Source: Neocallimastix lanati (nom. inval.) (Eukaryota; Neocallimastigomycota; Neocallimastigomycetes; Neocallimastigales; Neocallimastigaceae). Taken from it: a stretch of DNA of 64,000 nt. Positions 48,628 through 60,548 of this stretch are shown here, in pieces. The position numbers and the translations under genes were made by a program. Numbering within the stretch: position 1 is the stretch's first letter; the number at the start of each line of letters is the position of its first letter. The stretch spans positions 86,001-150,000 of the forward strand of contig JACVTC010000153.1 of the NCBI GenBank assembly GCA_016946835.1. The letters run 5' to 3'. The notes under the pieces are model-generated. The model was not told where the DNA came from. It did no database searches and saw only the letters and a program-made list of their open reading frames with translations.

Positions 48628-48831
48628 TGATTCGCAAAGTTGAATAGTCCCATTAACTAACTAATTTCCAATTAAAGATAAACAAGTACAATTGTTACTT
48701 TGATTCATTGGTGGGCAAAATTGATTAGTCCCATTATCATTAGAAAATGAATTGGTAGACTTTCGGTCTACTACGTCTACTAATGAATTTTCATTTAAAG
48801 AAAAACAAGTACAGTTGTTTTTTTGATTCAT
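46110..48831 (-). repeat. 81/114-bp coding tandem array, about 29 units
   Basis: Short units of 81 bp and long units of 114 bp, each starting with an ATG-AAT (MN) codon pair, encode the Cys/Asn/Ser-rich N-terminus. Runs of units recur in the same order, for example units 15-19 against 20-24, which indicates duplication of multi-unit blocks. The unit equals the single N-terminal segment of the gene at 28742. Confidence 0.95.
48628..48831 (-). pseudogene. Ancestral N-terminus cut off by a nonsense codon
   Basis: Upstream of the 1707-codon frame, in the same frame, is an ATG at 48831 followed by MNQKNNCTCFSLNENSLVDV and a second unit reading CTCLSLIGN-stop-LVNG. The stop is TAG at 48663-48661, where the other units have TCG (Ser). 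The sequence before this ATG (gctaacca) matches that before the paralogue start at 28742 (agtaacca). So 48831 is the likely ancestral start, and translation would now have to begin at a downstream repeat-borne ATG or read through. Confidence 0.82.
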
Positions 48832-49498
48832 TTGGTTAGCAAAGTAGTAAAATTTTAATTTTTTTTTTATTTTTTTTGAAAGAATAATATAATTCTTAAT
48901 TATGATTTACAAAAATTTCAATTATATTTCTATTAAAATTCTGATCAGTATTAACATTTTTTATATAATTTAATATAAATAAACTTGATCATGAGAAGGC
49001 ATTAAACTTTTTAAATTTTTATTTTTATAATAAAGATGTCCAAACTCTTTTAAAATAAAGTTTAAATATTAAATAAATTAAAAACTTTATTTATATTAGT
49101 ACTTTAATATAAAACATATTTTTTATTAATATATATTATATATATATAAAAATAATAATAATAATATAATAAATTATTGTTAATAATAATATTATTAATT
49201 AATAGTTAATATTAATATTATATAATAAATTTATTTATAAAATTTTATTTTCCTTTTAAAAAAATAAAAAATTATATTTATAATTTATTATTAAATAAAT
49301 ACTTAAAAATAATAAAATTAATATAATTAAAATTATCTTTTATTTTATTTTTTTTATGTTTCTGAACAATAAAATTTTAAAGTTTTCGACATTCAAAAAC
49401 GTTTTAAGATCTCTTAATTATCCGTAAATTATTATCTTCATATTCATATGCTCTATGAATATATATTAATATCACTATACATAATTTTTATATTATTT
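48832..49498. other. Right-arm 5' flank
   Basis: Homologous in reverse orientation to about 28.0-28.74 kb, including ggacatctttatta at about 49040. AT-rich with no gene. The promoter of the repeat gene presumably lies here. Confidence 0.65.
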
Positions 49499-49556
49499 CT
49501 ATTTGTATGCCCAATTATTAAGCTTTAATATTTCAGGTTTACACCCGTCAGCTAGA

Positions 49557-49618
<62 letters not shown>

Positions 49619-50120
49619 GAAAACTTTATTATAATAATCTGTAATATTTAAATTAAATTTGAAATTATTTTTTTTTATCATATTCAGCTATTGAATTTGA
49701 CTATTTCAATATCATTATGTTTAGCTACTTCATACCTTGGTGAATAATTAGGATTTAACCTATTTATTTAATTCCAAAATAAAATTATTTTGCTTAACAT
49801 ATTCATCAAATTGTTCAAATAATTTAACAGAAAATGTTCTTGAGAAATCGTACATTAGATAATCGTCATACATATCATATTTTTTATTTATATTTAAAAT
49901 AATATTATTATAATTAGAATACTCAAATAATAATTTAATATTATCAAAAGTGTTTGAGCATTTAAATATTATGAAATTAATTGAATAGTAAAAATAGTTA
50001 TTATTATGTTAGGTATTATTTGATTTTCCTAAAATAATTTGTTTATATTATTAAAATAATTATTTTGAATTTTTTCAATTAACTCTTCTTTATTAGATAT
50101 AATCATTATTACAATATGAT
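49499..50120 (-). pseudogene. Ankyrin-repeat-like protein remnant, right arm
   Basis: Read from 50120 down, MIISNKEELIEKIQNNYFN is followed by NINKLF-stop-ENQIIPN. In another frame come FIIFKCSNTFDNIKLLFEYS and NNIILNINKKYDM, then VKLFEQFDEYVKQNNFILEL, then a stop. The (TTA)n array follows (49615-49557), and the piece ADGCKPEILKLNNWAYK ends it. The order matches the left-arm copy at 26.85-27.99 kb. The helix-pair rhythm and the IKLLFEYSNYNN type suggest degenerate ankyrin repeats. It is broken by stops and at least two frameshifts. Confidence 0.5.
49557..49615. repeat. (TAA)n microsatellite, about 20 copies
   Basis: Same position in the ankyrin-like remnant as the much longer array at 27566-27881. 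Confidence 0.95.
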
Positions 50121-50686
50121 GTTGATTGTCATATTAAAATATAATAATTAATTTATATCTTTTTCTATTTAATTAGTTTTTGGAATTTTATAAATTAAAT
50201 TAATAATAAAATTTTATTACATATATACATTATTCAAAAATGATTTTTAATAAAATTATTTTTTTATTATAATATATACAAAAATAATTTAAATGAAGGT
50301 TAACACAGTTTACCTTATATATTATTATATTGATATATATATAACTATTACATATATAGATTATTAAAGTATATATAACATATATATTTATTTTTTAGTT
50401 AAAAGGATTTTAGTCATGACTTCTTTTTAATGTTCTTCTAATAATCATTTATTTTTATGTATATTGATATTGGAACTATATATAATTTGAAGAAGAAGAA
50501 TATTAATATCAGCGATAGTGAAAATAGGAAAATTAATATCAGTGATAGTGAATATTAAAATCAATAATAGTGAAAATAAAAATATCTTTATTAATGTAAT
50601 GAATAGGTCAAATGGTGATAATTGTGCTAATATTAGTAATTTTTTGTTTAATAAGGATGTAAACATTGTACCGATTATATAACTTC

Positions 50687-50699
50687 CTTCTTGGTAGAA
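50687..50699. repeat. Target-site duplication, left copy (13 bp)
   Basis: cttcttggtagaa, repeated exactly at 51621-51633. Confidence 0.82.
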
Positions 50700-51620
50700 T
50701 TTCTTTTTTTAGACTTAGAGAATAATTTAATTTAATTCATAATAATAATAAAATTACATGATTTAAAATTAAAAAAAAAAAATAAAATATATGAAATGAA
50801 ATATTATATAATATATAATGATAAAAGTGCGTTAGAAGCAATAGTTTCTAACATTTCCCATTCATCGTTGATAACACCGCGTCCATTATTGCGAGTAATA
50901 ATTTTCGTATTAGTGGTATCAACCGAATCTGTATCACGATCTTTCACTGGGAGGTGAAAATTCATGCCTTACCATTTCTGACATCGACGCTCATAGCAAC
51001 GGTAGATTCAACGGAATATCGTTTCATCATCAATCTAACTGATTGACAAATTAATGGTATTACGTTTGTTAGAAAACTCCGCAATCTCCACAAAATACGG
51101 AACAGTCGACGAAATTGAACCTTTTGTTTAAAAATATTATCAACTAATTGTCTTTGTTCCACATCATTAAGTTTAATTTTTTTTTCATATATTGAACGCC
51201 TGCCAAGAAGCGCACTCAATATAAAGTAATAAATATTATTATCCTAATTCTTTTCTGAATCTAAAGAGAAAAGGTAAAGACTTACTTCTGTAATTTTCCA
51301 ATTCTTTACAGACAAAGATCCAGTGAGAAAAGCAGGGTACACTATCACCACAACATGGGCAACATTTAGGGCAATCTTCTGAGACTATATTTCCTTTAAT
51401 GGAAATACTAATGTCAATTTTAAAATTACACCTAAAAGATCCAAAAGAGTACTAATTGATACTTAGAATATTGAAATGTTAAGTCTTTGATTTCTGAAAT
51501 AAATCCAAAATCATTCTCCTTGTAAATAATTTTAAGACATCTTTTTCCCAATAAAACTTTTTTATTTCACTTGTTTTTTTTTTTTTTTTTTAACCATTTA
51601 AATTCTTATTCAAAGTCCTT
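50700..51620 (-). mobile_element. Nested 5'-truncated LINE
   Basis: In minus-strand sense this runs from a partial post-RT segment (51620-51500) to a Cys/His knuckle near 51400-51320 (CPKCCPCCGDSVPCFSHWIF). The C-terminal domain follows at 51219-50962: SALLGRRSIYEKK, RLFRILWRLRSFL, NVIPLICQSVRLMMKRYS and a stop. The 3' UTR (50960-50712) closely matches 3420-3200. It ends CTCTAAGTCT plus a short A-rich tail at 50712-50700. The bounding 13-bp duplications show insertion into an older LINE. Confidence 0.86.
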
Positions 51621-51633
51621 CTTCTTGGTAGAA
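51621..51633. repeat. Target-site duplication, right copy (13 bp)
   Basis: Exact copy of 50687-50699 at the 5'-truncated end of the nested LINE. Confidence 0.82.
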
Positions 51634-51780
51634 GAGATGCATGACATTATTGATTTAAATTATAAAAAAGGAATAGGGATGTTTTTGTTTAACAAATCAT
51701 TTCTAGCGATTATTCCAAAAATGCCATTCTTGATACGATCCTAATCTTAAAATCCAGCTAAAACATAAATTAAATTGGGG

Positions 51781-52016
51781 ATAGTCAAGTCTGAGCTTGA
51801 ATAATTTTTTTGTTTCAATATATTTATATTTATCATAATTTGTACCATTAATTCCTTGACATTTACCATTATTTGACCATTAGAATTCAATCACATCTTA
51901 TATTTCGTAATACTTTCATAGAACTGATTTTTTGGTCCAAGCAATAATCATAAAATATTATTAACGTTACATATTTATATTTATAAATTATCAGTAGTTT
52001 GTTATTATTATATTTA

Positions 52017-52079
<63 letters not shown>

Positions 52080-52468
52080 AATGATTCGAACTCCAACTCT
52101 CAAAAAAAAAAAAAAAAATTTTAAAACATACTTAATATATACATATTAATACTTTTTTTTATTAAAATTTTATTTATAGTTACAATAAAAAAAAAAAGCA
52201 CTTATAAGATAAAAAGAATATTCGCTTTGTATTGTTTCATAAAAAAAAATTTTTTTTTTTGTAATATTAAAAATTCCCTACATAAATTCTTCTTTAATGT
52301 TTTATAAATATTATATATATATTTATATATATATATAAACCCCTCTTTTTATCTTATATTTTATTTATTTATTTAAAATAAAAAGAGGTCAATAAATTAA
52401 TAGGGTATCTTTTTTTTTTTTAATTTCTAATTTTTATAGTATTGAATAGTTATATAGGTATAAAACAT

Positions 52469-52512
<44 letters not shown>

Positions 52513-52713
52513 TACTTAATTTATATTACAAAAACTTTTTTTTGCAATAACTAAAATATAAAATAAAGTAAAAAAAAATATAAAAAAATAAATAAAAATA
52601 AAAAATAAAAATGACAATGATTAAATAATATTATTCTATTTATATATATTACTATTGTTATTCTTTTTTTTTTTTTTTTCAAAAATGAATCTTTAAATTC
52701 TTTTTTTTTTTTT
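51781..52713. other. Spacer and 3' flank of the phosphotransferase gene
   Basis: Contains (TTA)n at 52020-52077 (about 19 copies), a T run of about 38 bases at 52472-52509 and T runs at 52661-52679 and 52700-52714, just beyond the stop codon. No gene is seen. Confidence 0.6.
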
Positions 52714-54072
52714 TTACATTCTATTTCTTCTTTTTCTACTAGTTAATGGTGATTCTGGTGAAATTAATTTCTTTCCTAATGTACTAACAGTGTAAACTGG
52801 CTTTTCAACATTAGTATTCATATCAGTCTTTGGATGTTTAATAGATAAACAGTTAATATCAAATATACCGCATAAACGATTAATAACATATAAAGCAAAT
52901 TCCATGTACATCATAAAGGCAAGAATAAATAATCCCCACATAACATAACGTTCAAAAACAACAACATTTAATCCTTCACCCTTCAATAAATCAATAATAG
53001 CATCACGATAGTTTTGAGCTTTAACTAAACCTTTAAATAAATTGACATTGTACTTTTCAGCAAGTCCAATGAAATCAGTAGAGACTGCCATACAAGCTAA
53101 ACCAGTAGCAATGAGGAAGTTATACATACGATTCCAATATGGGAAAGATTTTTTAGCAACATGATATAAAATAATTAAACCGACTTGGTGACCAAAACAA
53201 AAACCAACAAATAAAAAGAATGGAACTAAGTTATTTTCAATTAAAGTAGAAGAGGATTTAGTCCATAACATAATAAAACCACAAATTAAAAGATGTGGAA
53301 CAAGACCGAGAGATTTCTTAGCTAAACTTTCATTGTGATCCTTAGTGTAATTGACAACATTAATAGCTGAGCATACAACATTAAATAGACCTAAAAGAGC
53401 GGTAACCACACAAATTAAGTTGTATAATGGGAAATTTAAGTATTCGTTGGAAGTACCAAGAACTTGGTTAAGAGAATTACTCCAGAACTTTGGACCTAAG
53501 AAACCAGTAGTAATAAGAAGAATACAACCAGATAAAATACCTTCTACTGGACCACTAAAGTATGATAAGAAAAGGGTATGAGTATGGTAGGTTTCCCATG
53601 ATGAAACATAAAAGTTTGATAAAGCAGCTAAAACAGTAAGAACACAAGTAAACGTATTACCAATACCAAGAGCAGATAAAATACAGATAAAAGCTAATGT
53701 AGTATTAATAGCATCACAACCATGATCAAAAAGTTCACCAAGTGGACCACTACTTCCAGTACGTCTAGCTTGCTTACCATCAATAGCATCTAAACTTTGG
53801 TAAATAAAAAGATTAATTCCCCAACAAACATAAACCCATCTTGGAACTTCTTCCCAATTGGAGCCATAGATAAGTAATAAAATAACACTAACTACCATAA
53901 ACATGAAACCTGATAAAGTAATTAAATTTGGAGCAACCCATAATGGAACCTTTTTAACAAGCCAGCACCAGTAAGGATTTAAAATATACTTTTGAACAAG
54001 TGACTTATCGACACTACTATACTTGTATTTCTTTAAAGCTTTAATATCACTGTCTTTAATATACTCAAACAT
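52714..54072 (-). CDS. EPT1/CPT1: CDP-alcohol phosphotransferase (choline/ethanolamine)
   Basis: This 452-aa, intronless frame transfers phosphocholine or phosphoethanolamine from the CDP-alcohol to diacylglycerol, the last step of the Kennedy pathway, in ER or Golgi membranes. The CDP-alcohol phosphatidyltransferase signature DG(x)2AR(x)8G(x)3D(x)3D is complete: Asp98-Gly99, Ala102-Arg103, Gly112, Asp116 and Asp120, where the Asp residues bind the metal and are catalytic. The N-terminus (LKKYKYSSVDKSLVQKYILN, then PYWCWLVKKVPLWVAPNLIT) is typical of eukaryotic EPT/CPT proteins. About eight hydrophobic segments follow across residues 47-420. The length agrees with yeast Cpt1 and Ept1 (about 390-410) plus a short tail, and the C-terminus has basic SRKRRNRM. 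Whether choline or ethanolamine is preferred cannot be told from sequence alone. The start is the first in-frame ATG after an AT-rich leader. It is the clearest full-length metabolic gene in the window. Confidence 0.96.
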   Translation of the reverse strand: MFEYIKDSDIKALKKYKYSSVDKSLVQKYILNPYWCWLVKKVPLWVAPNLITLSGFMFMVVSVILLLIYGSNWEEVPRWVYVCWGINLFIYQSLDAIDGKQARRTGSSGPLGELFDHGCDAINTTLAFICILSALGIGNTFTCVLTVLAALSNFYVSSWETYHTHTLFLSYFSGPVEGILSGCILLITTGFLGPKFWSNSLNQVLGTSNEYLNFPLYNLICVVTALLGLFNVVCSAINVVNYTKDHNESLAKKSLGLVPHLLICGFIMLWTKSSSTLIENNLVPFFLFVGFCFGHQVGLIILYHVAKKSFPYWNRMYNFLIATGLACMAVSTDFIGLAEKYNVNLFKGLVKAQNYRDAIIDLLKGEGLNVVVFERYVMWGLFILAFMMYMEFALYVINRLCGIFDINCLSIKHPKTDMNTNVEKPVYTVSTLGKKLISPESPLTSRKRRNRM

Positions 54073-55504
54073 GATGTTTATTATAAAACTTTACTATATA
54101 AATTTATAGTTCGTAAAAATATATATATATAATAATAACAATATAAAAATTATTATTTTATGTTTATTATTATTTTATTAATAGAAATTATAATTTTTTT
54201 AAAAATAAAAATTAAAAAACTGTTGTGAATATATCATTTTTAAACTCTTTAACTTTTAAAATTTTACAAAGTATTTTTATAATTAATTTTATACCTATAT
54301 ATTTACATTAATTTACTTACTTTTTTTCTTAAATTATAATAGATTAAAATATAATAATACTGTATTCTTTATTAATGATATATGTTTTGATATTTATTGC
54401 TTAATTTATTTCTTATTTTGTGATTGGTTACTTTTGTTTTTAATACTGGAATATTATAAAATATTTTAAGGTGAACTTTTGTATTTATGTATAAAAATAA
54501 AATATTTCTATTTTATCTTCCTTAATTTTCTTCCTCTTTTATTATGAAAAATATAAAAAATATATATATTCAAAATTGAATTAGCATAAAAAGCTATACT
54601 TTTTTTTTTTTTTTTTAATAAAGTCTTCAACTTTTTTATAATATTTCTTTCTCTTTTGTTAATTCTGGTTGTAAAGAATGAAAGAGAAAAGAATTTTTTT
54701 TTTTTTTTTTTTTTTTTACATTTTAATCAACATTTTATTAAAATAATTTAAAGTAATTATTTTTTTTTTGTATAATTAAATATTTAATATATATAAATAG
54801 CAAATATATATTATATGTAAACTACAATATATTTTTATATTTAAATATTGTATTTAATTATTATATTAGTTTAAATAATTCTATTTAGTTTAGATTTCAT
54901 TATATTATATTTTATATATTAAGATTATTTCAATTTAAATTTTTTATTTTAATATATTATTATTTATTATTCTTAATTATATAAATTCACGTTTAAAAAT
55001 CTTAATGAAAATTATTTTTTTTTATAAATAAAAAAATTATTTCATTTATATTAATCAATTCTAATATATTATTAGTATATATTAATATATATACTTATTT
55101 TAATAAAATTTTGTTAATAAAAAATTTATTAAAATTAAAATTAACTTATGTTGTCATTAAACTATTTATTATTATTTTATATATTATATTTTATAGATTT
55201 ATATTCATTAATTTCTATATATATATATGTTTATTTTTTTATATTTATAATTTTTCATATTTATGATATTTAGCATGTTTATTAATATTTAAATGATTAA
55301 TATTTATTTGTTATGATGATTGATTTACCCAAAGTTTTATTTTTTTAATTCTTTTATTTATAATAATAAAAATGAAAATAATGAAAATTTTCTTATGATT
55401 ATTTTCATCTTTATTTGATATTTATTAATATTATAAAAAAAAATTTTATATTGTTTAACTGCCTTTAATATAGTATCTTTCTATATTTAATTAGGTTTTT
55501 ATTA
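54073..55504. other. AT-rich spacer upstream of the phosphotransferase gene
   Basis: Promoter side of the phosphotransferase gene followed by AT-rich DNA with T runs near 54599-54616 and 54694-54717. No gene is seen. Confidence 0.55.
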
Positions 55505-55795
55505 TTAACTATTTATTATTTATTATTTATTATTTATTATTTATTATTTATTATTTATTATTTATTATTTATTATTCAATTATTTATTATTCAATTATTT
55601 ATTATTCCATTATTTATTATTTATTATTCAATTATTTATTATTTATTATTTATTATTTATTATTTATTATTTATTATTTATTATTTATTATTTATTATTC
55701 AATTATTTATTATTTATTATTTATTATTCAATTATTTATTATTTATTATTTATTATTTATTATTTATTATTTATTATTTATTATTTATTTATTAC
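55505..55795. repeat. (TTTATTA)n 7-bp minisatellite
   Basis: About 290 bp of the heptamer TTTATTA, interrupted several times by a CAATTATTTATTATT variant (one CCATT version). Confidence 0.95.
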
Positions 55796-55879
55796 ATATA
55801 TTTATAAATAATAATAATTATTAATTTTTTTATAATTATTGATTTATATAAAATTTTTTTATTATCAAGAAATTAAGAG

Positions 55880-56500
55880 GAAACCAACTATTGTTCGCAC
55901 TGAATCGTACTTAAGCAACTATTCTGTTAGACTTGTGTTGGTTTAAATTAGATATTTTTCTCAATTTCGTATTTCAGCAAAGTGACTATTTAAATAAATT
56001 TCATGAACAAACTTTGAATAGTTAGATTTTTCTCTTAATTCGGCATAGAAAACTCGTTTGCGAAATCAAGGTTGAAAAATATATGTAGAGATGCAATAAC
56101 TGAATGCAAATGTCATTATGTAGAAAACAGGCACATTTCACCGAAAAACAACATAAGATCTCCGTATACCAGACACTTACTGTGCAATAAAATCTTTTGA
56201 TGAAATAGCCTACCTATTACTAACTCTTTGATTACCTGATTAGAGCTTTCATGACGTACTCTGATACATTTATTATTACATCCCTCTTAAAATCAGTAAT
56301 CGAAGCCAGAATCTCTTTTCGAGACCCTTTTTCTATTGCATCTTCGCAATAAAGAGTCATAAATGTATCCGCAAGACTTTTGCTTTCCTCTTCAGCTGGA
56401 ATGGTTTTTAACTCTTCACACAGGAATTGTTTGTCTGTTGCATTTTTTGATGATGACTGAGTTGAATGCTGGCATCATTTTATAGCCTTTTAAAGAAAAC
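55880..56500 (-). pseudogene. Composition island with an 80-codon open frame
   Basis: This stretch is clearly less AT-rich than its surroundings. On the minus strand a frame without an initial Met is open from 56474 to TAA at 56234-56232. It reads QHSTQSSSKNATDKQFLCEE, then LKTIPAEEESKSLADTFMTL, YCEDAIEKGSRKEILASITD and FKRDVIINVSEYVMKALIR. It is helical in character and Ser-rich at its start, and could be the C-terminal part of a larger protein with an exon junction near CAG at 56471-56469. I recognise no family. The remaining 55880-56230 could be its 3' UTR. A degraded transposon protein is one possibility. Confidence 0.4.
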
Positions 56501-56616
56501 AATGTGATAGGCAATAACATCATTAATTTTTTTTATAAAAAAATATAATTAATTAGTTTATTGTTTTAAATATTTTTATTATCATTTTCTTATTCAATAA
56601 ATATCATTTAATACAG

Positions 56617-56649
<33 letters not shown>

Positions 56650-58430
56650 ATCTTACTATAGTAATATATTTTAAATTTTTTTTTTTCTTTAATAATAATA
56701 ATAATTAATAATAATAATTTATAATAATAAAATAAAGTGAATCATTTTATTTAATAAAAATTTTTATTTTTTTTTTCTTTGATCATAAAAAAAATTGAAT
56801 GTACATTCTAATATATTGGAATATATTATAATATAAATTTACAAAACTCTAATAAATTTTAATTCAAACTTAAATTGAATAATTAACAATATTTATATAT
56901 AATTAATTATAAATAAATATTATTTGATATATATTAATAGTTAAATTGAATTGAATTATGATTATATAAAAATAAAATAATTCTGAATAATAAATAATTA
57001 AAAAAAAACTAATACATATTTAGAATTTATATATGATACATTAGATTACTATATATTATATTCTATATTATAGTATATTCCAATTATTTTTAATATATAT
57101 TGTTTTAATTATCTTGATTAAATAATATGAAATAATCAAACTAACCGTTTTTTTCTTTTTTTTTTCTTTTTCTTTTTATTATTTTTTTTTTTTTAATAAT
57201 TTAAATAAAAAAAAAATTATATTAATATAAAAATTAAAATGGTTTATATATATTAATAGATTATATAATAATTATTACAAAGGATAAAACTATTATATAA
57301 TAAGACATAAATTCAATATTTTTAAGTTGTATTTAATTTTTTTTTTTTTAAAATCAAAAATGTATTATTAATAATTATTTTAACCAATGAAATAAATGAA
57401 ATAACATAACACTGTATACTAAATATGTATATATATTTTTTTAAAGTAAAGATGAGAATTAATTAAAGATAATATATTATTTTTAATTTTATTTTATTTT
57501 ATTTTATTTTTTAAAAAAAAATTAAAATATATATGAAATGGTATTTTACATTTTTGTACATTATGATAAAATATAAAATGTTATTTAATTCTTTTTATAA
57601 TAGCTTTTTTTTTTTTTAAAACTTTATAACTAAAAGTTAATTTTATATAGTTTAAAAAAAAAAATAAAGAAAAGAAATTAATTATAAATATCTACTTTTA
57701 AAGTTTATTTAACTAAAAACATAAAAAAAAAAAAAAAAAAAGTTAACTAAAAAAATTTTTATAAATAAATAATTAATTTAATTTATAAATAGTCTTTTTT
57801 ATTTTTTATTATTTTTATTCAATTATTTTCTTTTTTTTTAATTTAAAAAAAAAAAAAATTTTGTTAAAACGAATTAGTTTTTAATTTTCATTTTCAAGAA
57901 TATATGTGGCTAGTGAAATATTATTGTCAATTCTATTGAAATATTTTCATTTGAAGAATTAGCTAAAAGGCAGTGAATTTGTTATTGAAATTAATAAAAA
58001 TTAGTAGGAATGTAAGTTTACTTCTAATTAATATAAAAATTATGAAAAGCAAGTAAACTTATTATCTTTTTTTTTTCTTTTTTTTTTTTATATAAAAAAA
58101 GGTTTTATATGATACAAATGAAATAAAATAAATAGTTCAAATAAGAATAAAATAAAATTAATAGTTCAAATAAGAATAAAATAAAATATTTATATTTATT
58201 TAAACATATTGAATGTTATGCTATAATAAGCAAATGAATTGGCAATTAGAAAGTTAGCTTTTGGTCTAACTAGTTTATTTTATTTTTTTAATTTATAAAG
58301 TATTTAATGACAAATGATAAAAATAAATAATCCATGCTCTAAAACTTAAAATATGTTTTTTTTTTTTTTTTTGCTTTTATTTATTAACTTTATTCTCTTC
58401 AAAACATTGATCTACCATTTATATCATTTA
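56501..58430. other. AT-rich spacer
   Basis: Contains a T run at about 56618-56644, a (TTTTA)n run at about 57485-57510 and about three units of an aataaaataaatagttcaaa repeat at 58115-58185. No gene is seen. Confidence 0.5.
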
Positions 58431-58434
58431 TATT

Positions 58435-58545
58435 TTATTTATTTATTTATTTATTTATTTATTGTTAATATATATTTTTATTTTTTATTTTTTATTTTAT
58501 TTGATTTTATTTTTTATTTTTTATTTTATTTTATTTTTATTTTTA

Positions 58546-58615
<70 letters not shown>

Positions 58616-58640
58616 ATTTTTATTTTATTTTATTTGAATT
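58435..58640. repeat. (TTTA)n and (TTTTTA)n simple repeats
   Basis: A TTTA run (58435-58462) followed by mixed TTTTA/TTTTTA units (58475-58635). The Phe/Tyr/Ile/Leu frames over it are artefacts. Confidence 0.9.
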
Positions 58641-60415
58641 TTTTATAATTAATTCTATTTATATTAATAATATATACAAAATAAAGTTTTATATTTATTT
58701 TATTATTCTTTTACTTTTCTTCAATAAATGTATAAATATATATTTTATATATATATTTAAGTATTTAAGATATTATTAATTTACCTTATTTTCTACTTAC
58801 TATTAGAAATTATATATATGTATTTTATTTAAATTTTAAGACTATCATTAGATAAAATTATAAAATTAAAAGACACTATTAACTTTAATTATAGAAAGAC
58901 TTTTTAATAATAATAATAGTAATAATAATTAAAATAATAGATTATACTACTACTGATAATAATGTTGCGATTATTGTTTATTATAATAATTGACTTTACG
59001 TAATAAATTACTTTATGTCTGTAAATAATGATTAATTATTCTGACATTAAGAATGATACTTTTATTATTATATAATTACATTTTTAGTTTTATAGACAAG
59101 ATGAAATATAAATAATAATAATAAAACTTATTAATAATAATAAATAACAATAAATAATTACCAAAAATTAATAATTGTTGCTAATTAAAAAATTACTGAT
59201 TAATAATTGTTAATTATTAAATTAATATATTAGAATAGTAATATTAAATCATTTATTTAATATTTAATATTATTTAAATATTAGTTTATTACTAATAATT
59301 TAAATATTATTAATATGAATTATACATATTATATTAACTTAATAATAATATTATTATGTTATTATTATAATTAATATTATCAATTTATTTAATATATAGC
59401 TATCAGAGTTTTTAAAGCTTAAAGTGCTAAAAATCATCTTTTAAAGTATTTGTATTTTGTTTACATTTTAGAGCATAGTAATATAAATTAAAGTTTATAA
59501 AATTTTTATAATCATTCTATAACGAAATATATAAAAGGGACCAAACGATAGTTTCTTAATAAAAAAAAAAAATAAACAACATTCATAACAACAAAATAAA
59601 ATAGAGGTTCCTTTTTTTTTTATAATAAAATAAAAATAAAAAAAAAAAATAATAAAAATAAAAATAAAACGGTTTATCATAAGACATTAATTTAATATAT
59701 TTTATTTTATTTTATTAAACTTCAGTTTTTATTATAATTTATTATATTTCGGTATTTATTATATTATATTGTATTTTATTTTGTTTTGTATATGTTTATA
59801 TATATTTTATTATATATTATTTTATTTAGTTTTATTTTATTATTCTTCAAAATTTTATTTTAATTTATTTTTTATTTTTTATTTTATATTTTTTACTTAA
59901 TATAGAAAGAATATATATATAAATATAAAAAAATCCACTATATTAAAATATTTTTTTTTGGAAGTTTGCATTTGCCACATACATAACATCATATTAAAAA
60001 AGAATTAATTAATTTTTAAAATGATGGTAAAATTTTTAATAATCACCAAGATTGATAAAAATATAGAAAATAAAAAATTAATTAAAATAAATACATTAAT
60101 ATTATTATAATATTAATATTTATAATATTTAAAATAATTATAAAAATTATAATTTAACTGCCCATTTCAAATGTAAAAATTATGAATACCAATACAAATA
60201 CAATAAATGTATACAAGGAAATAAATATATATAATAAATACGTAGAATAAGGAATAAAAGGAAATAAAGGAATTAAATATCGTCATTTCTTAATTTTTAA
60301 ATAATTTATTGACAGGATAAAAAAGAAATTTTTTTTATATGTTTTATAATTTATATACTAAAATTTCCTTTTTTATAGGATAATTTTTATAAATAATTTT
60401 TTTTTTATTTTATTT
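58641..60415. other. AT-rich spacer
   Basis: No gene, RNA or element is visible. Many short ATTA/TAAT repeats. Confidence 0.5.
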
Positions 60416-60417
60416 TT

Positions 60418-60548
60418 ATTTAAAAAATAATAATAAAATTTAATAATAAAATAGTTATTAAAAAATAATAATAAAATTTAATAATAAAATAGTTATTAAA
60501 AAATAATAATAAAATTTAATAATAAAATAGTTATTAAAAAATAATAAT
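60418..60548. repeat. About 38-bp tandem repeat, 3.4 copies
   Basis: Units of aaaaaataataataaaattt plus aataataaaatagttatt repeat almost perfectly. Confidence 0.93.

Larger units (their letters stand above)
50440..51780 (+). mobile_element. LINE C-terminal fragment split by a nested LINE
   Basis: Plus-strand pieces at 50440-50699 and 51621-51780 are halves of one LINE C-terminus. The first half has the Asn-rich linker (ggtcaaatggtgataattg) up to acttccttcttggtagaa. The second continues gagatgcatgacattattga and matches 62985-63100. The minus-strand LINE at 50700-51620 separates the halves, with cttcttggtagaa duplicated on both sides. Confidence 0.8.

Noticed and set aside
46110-48831. CRISPR-like look of regularly spaced repeats
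   Set aside because: The repeats are coding, contiguous without unique spacers, and lie in a eukaryotic gene. The period is fully explained by 27- and 38-residue protein units.
52082-52102. gattcgaactcc resembling a tRNA T-loop on the minus strand
   Set aside because: No pairing T stem, acceptor stem, anticodon arm or D arm can be built around it.
58353-58779. Two overlapping Phe/Tyr/Ile frames of 94 and 105 codons
   Set aside because: They are translations of (TTTA)n and (TTTTTA)n simple repeats.
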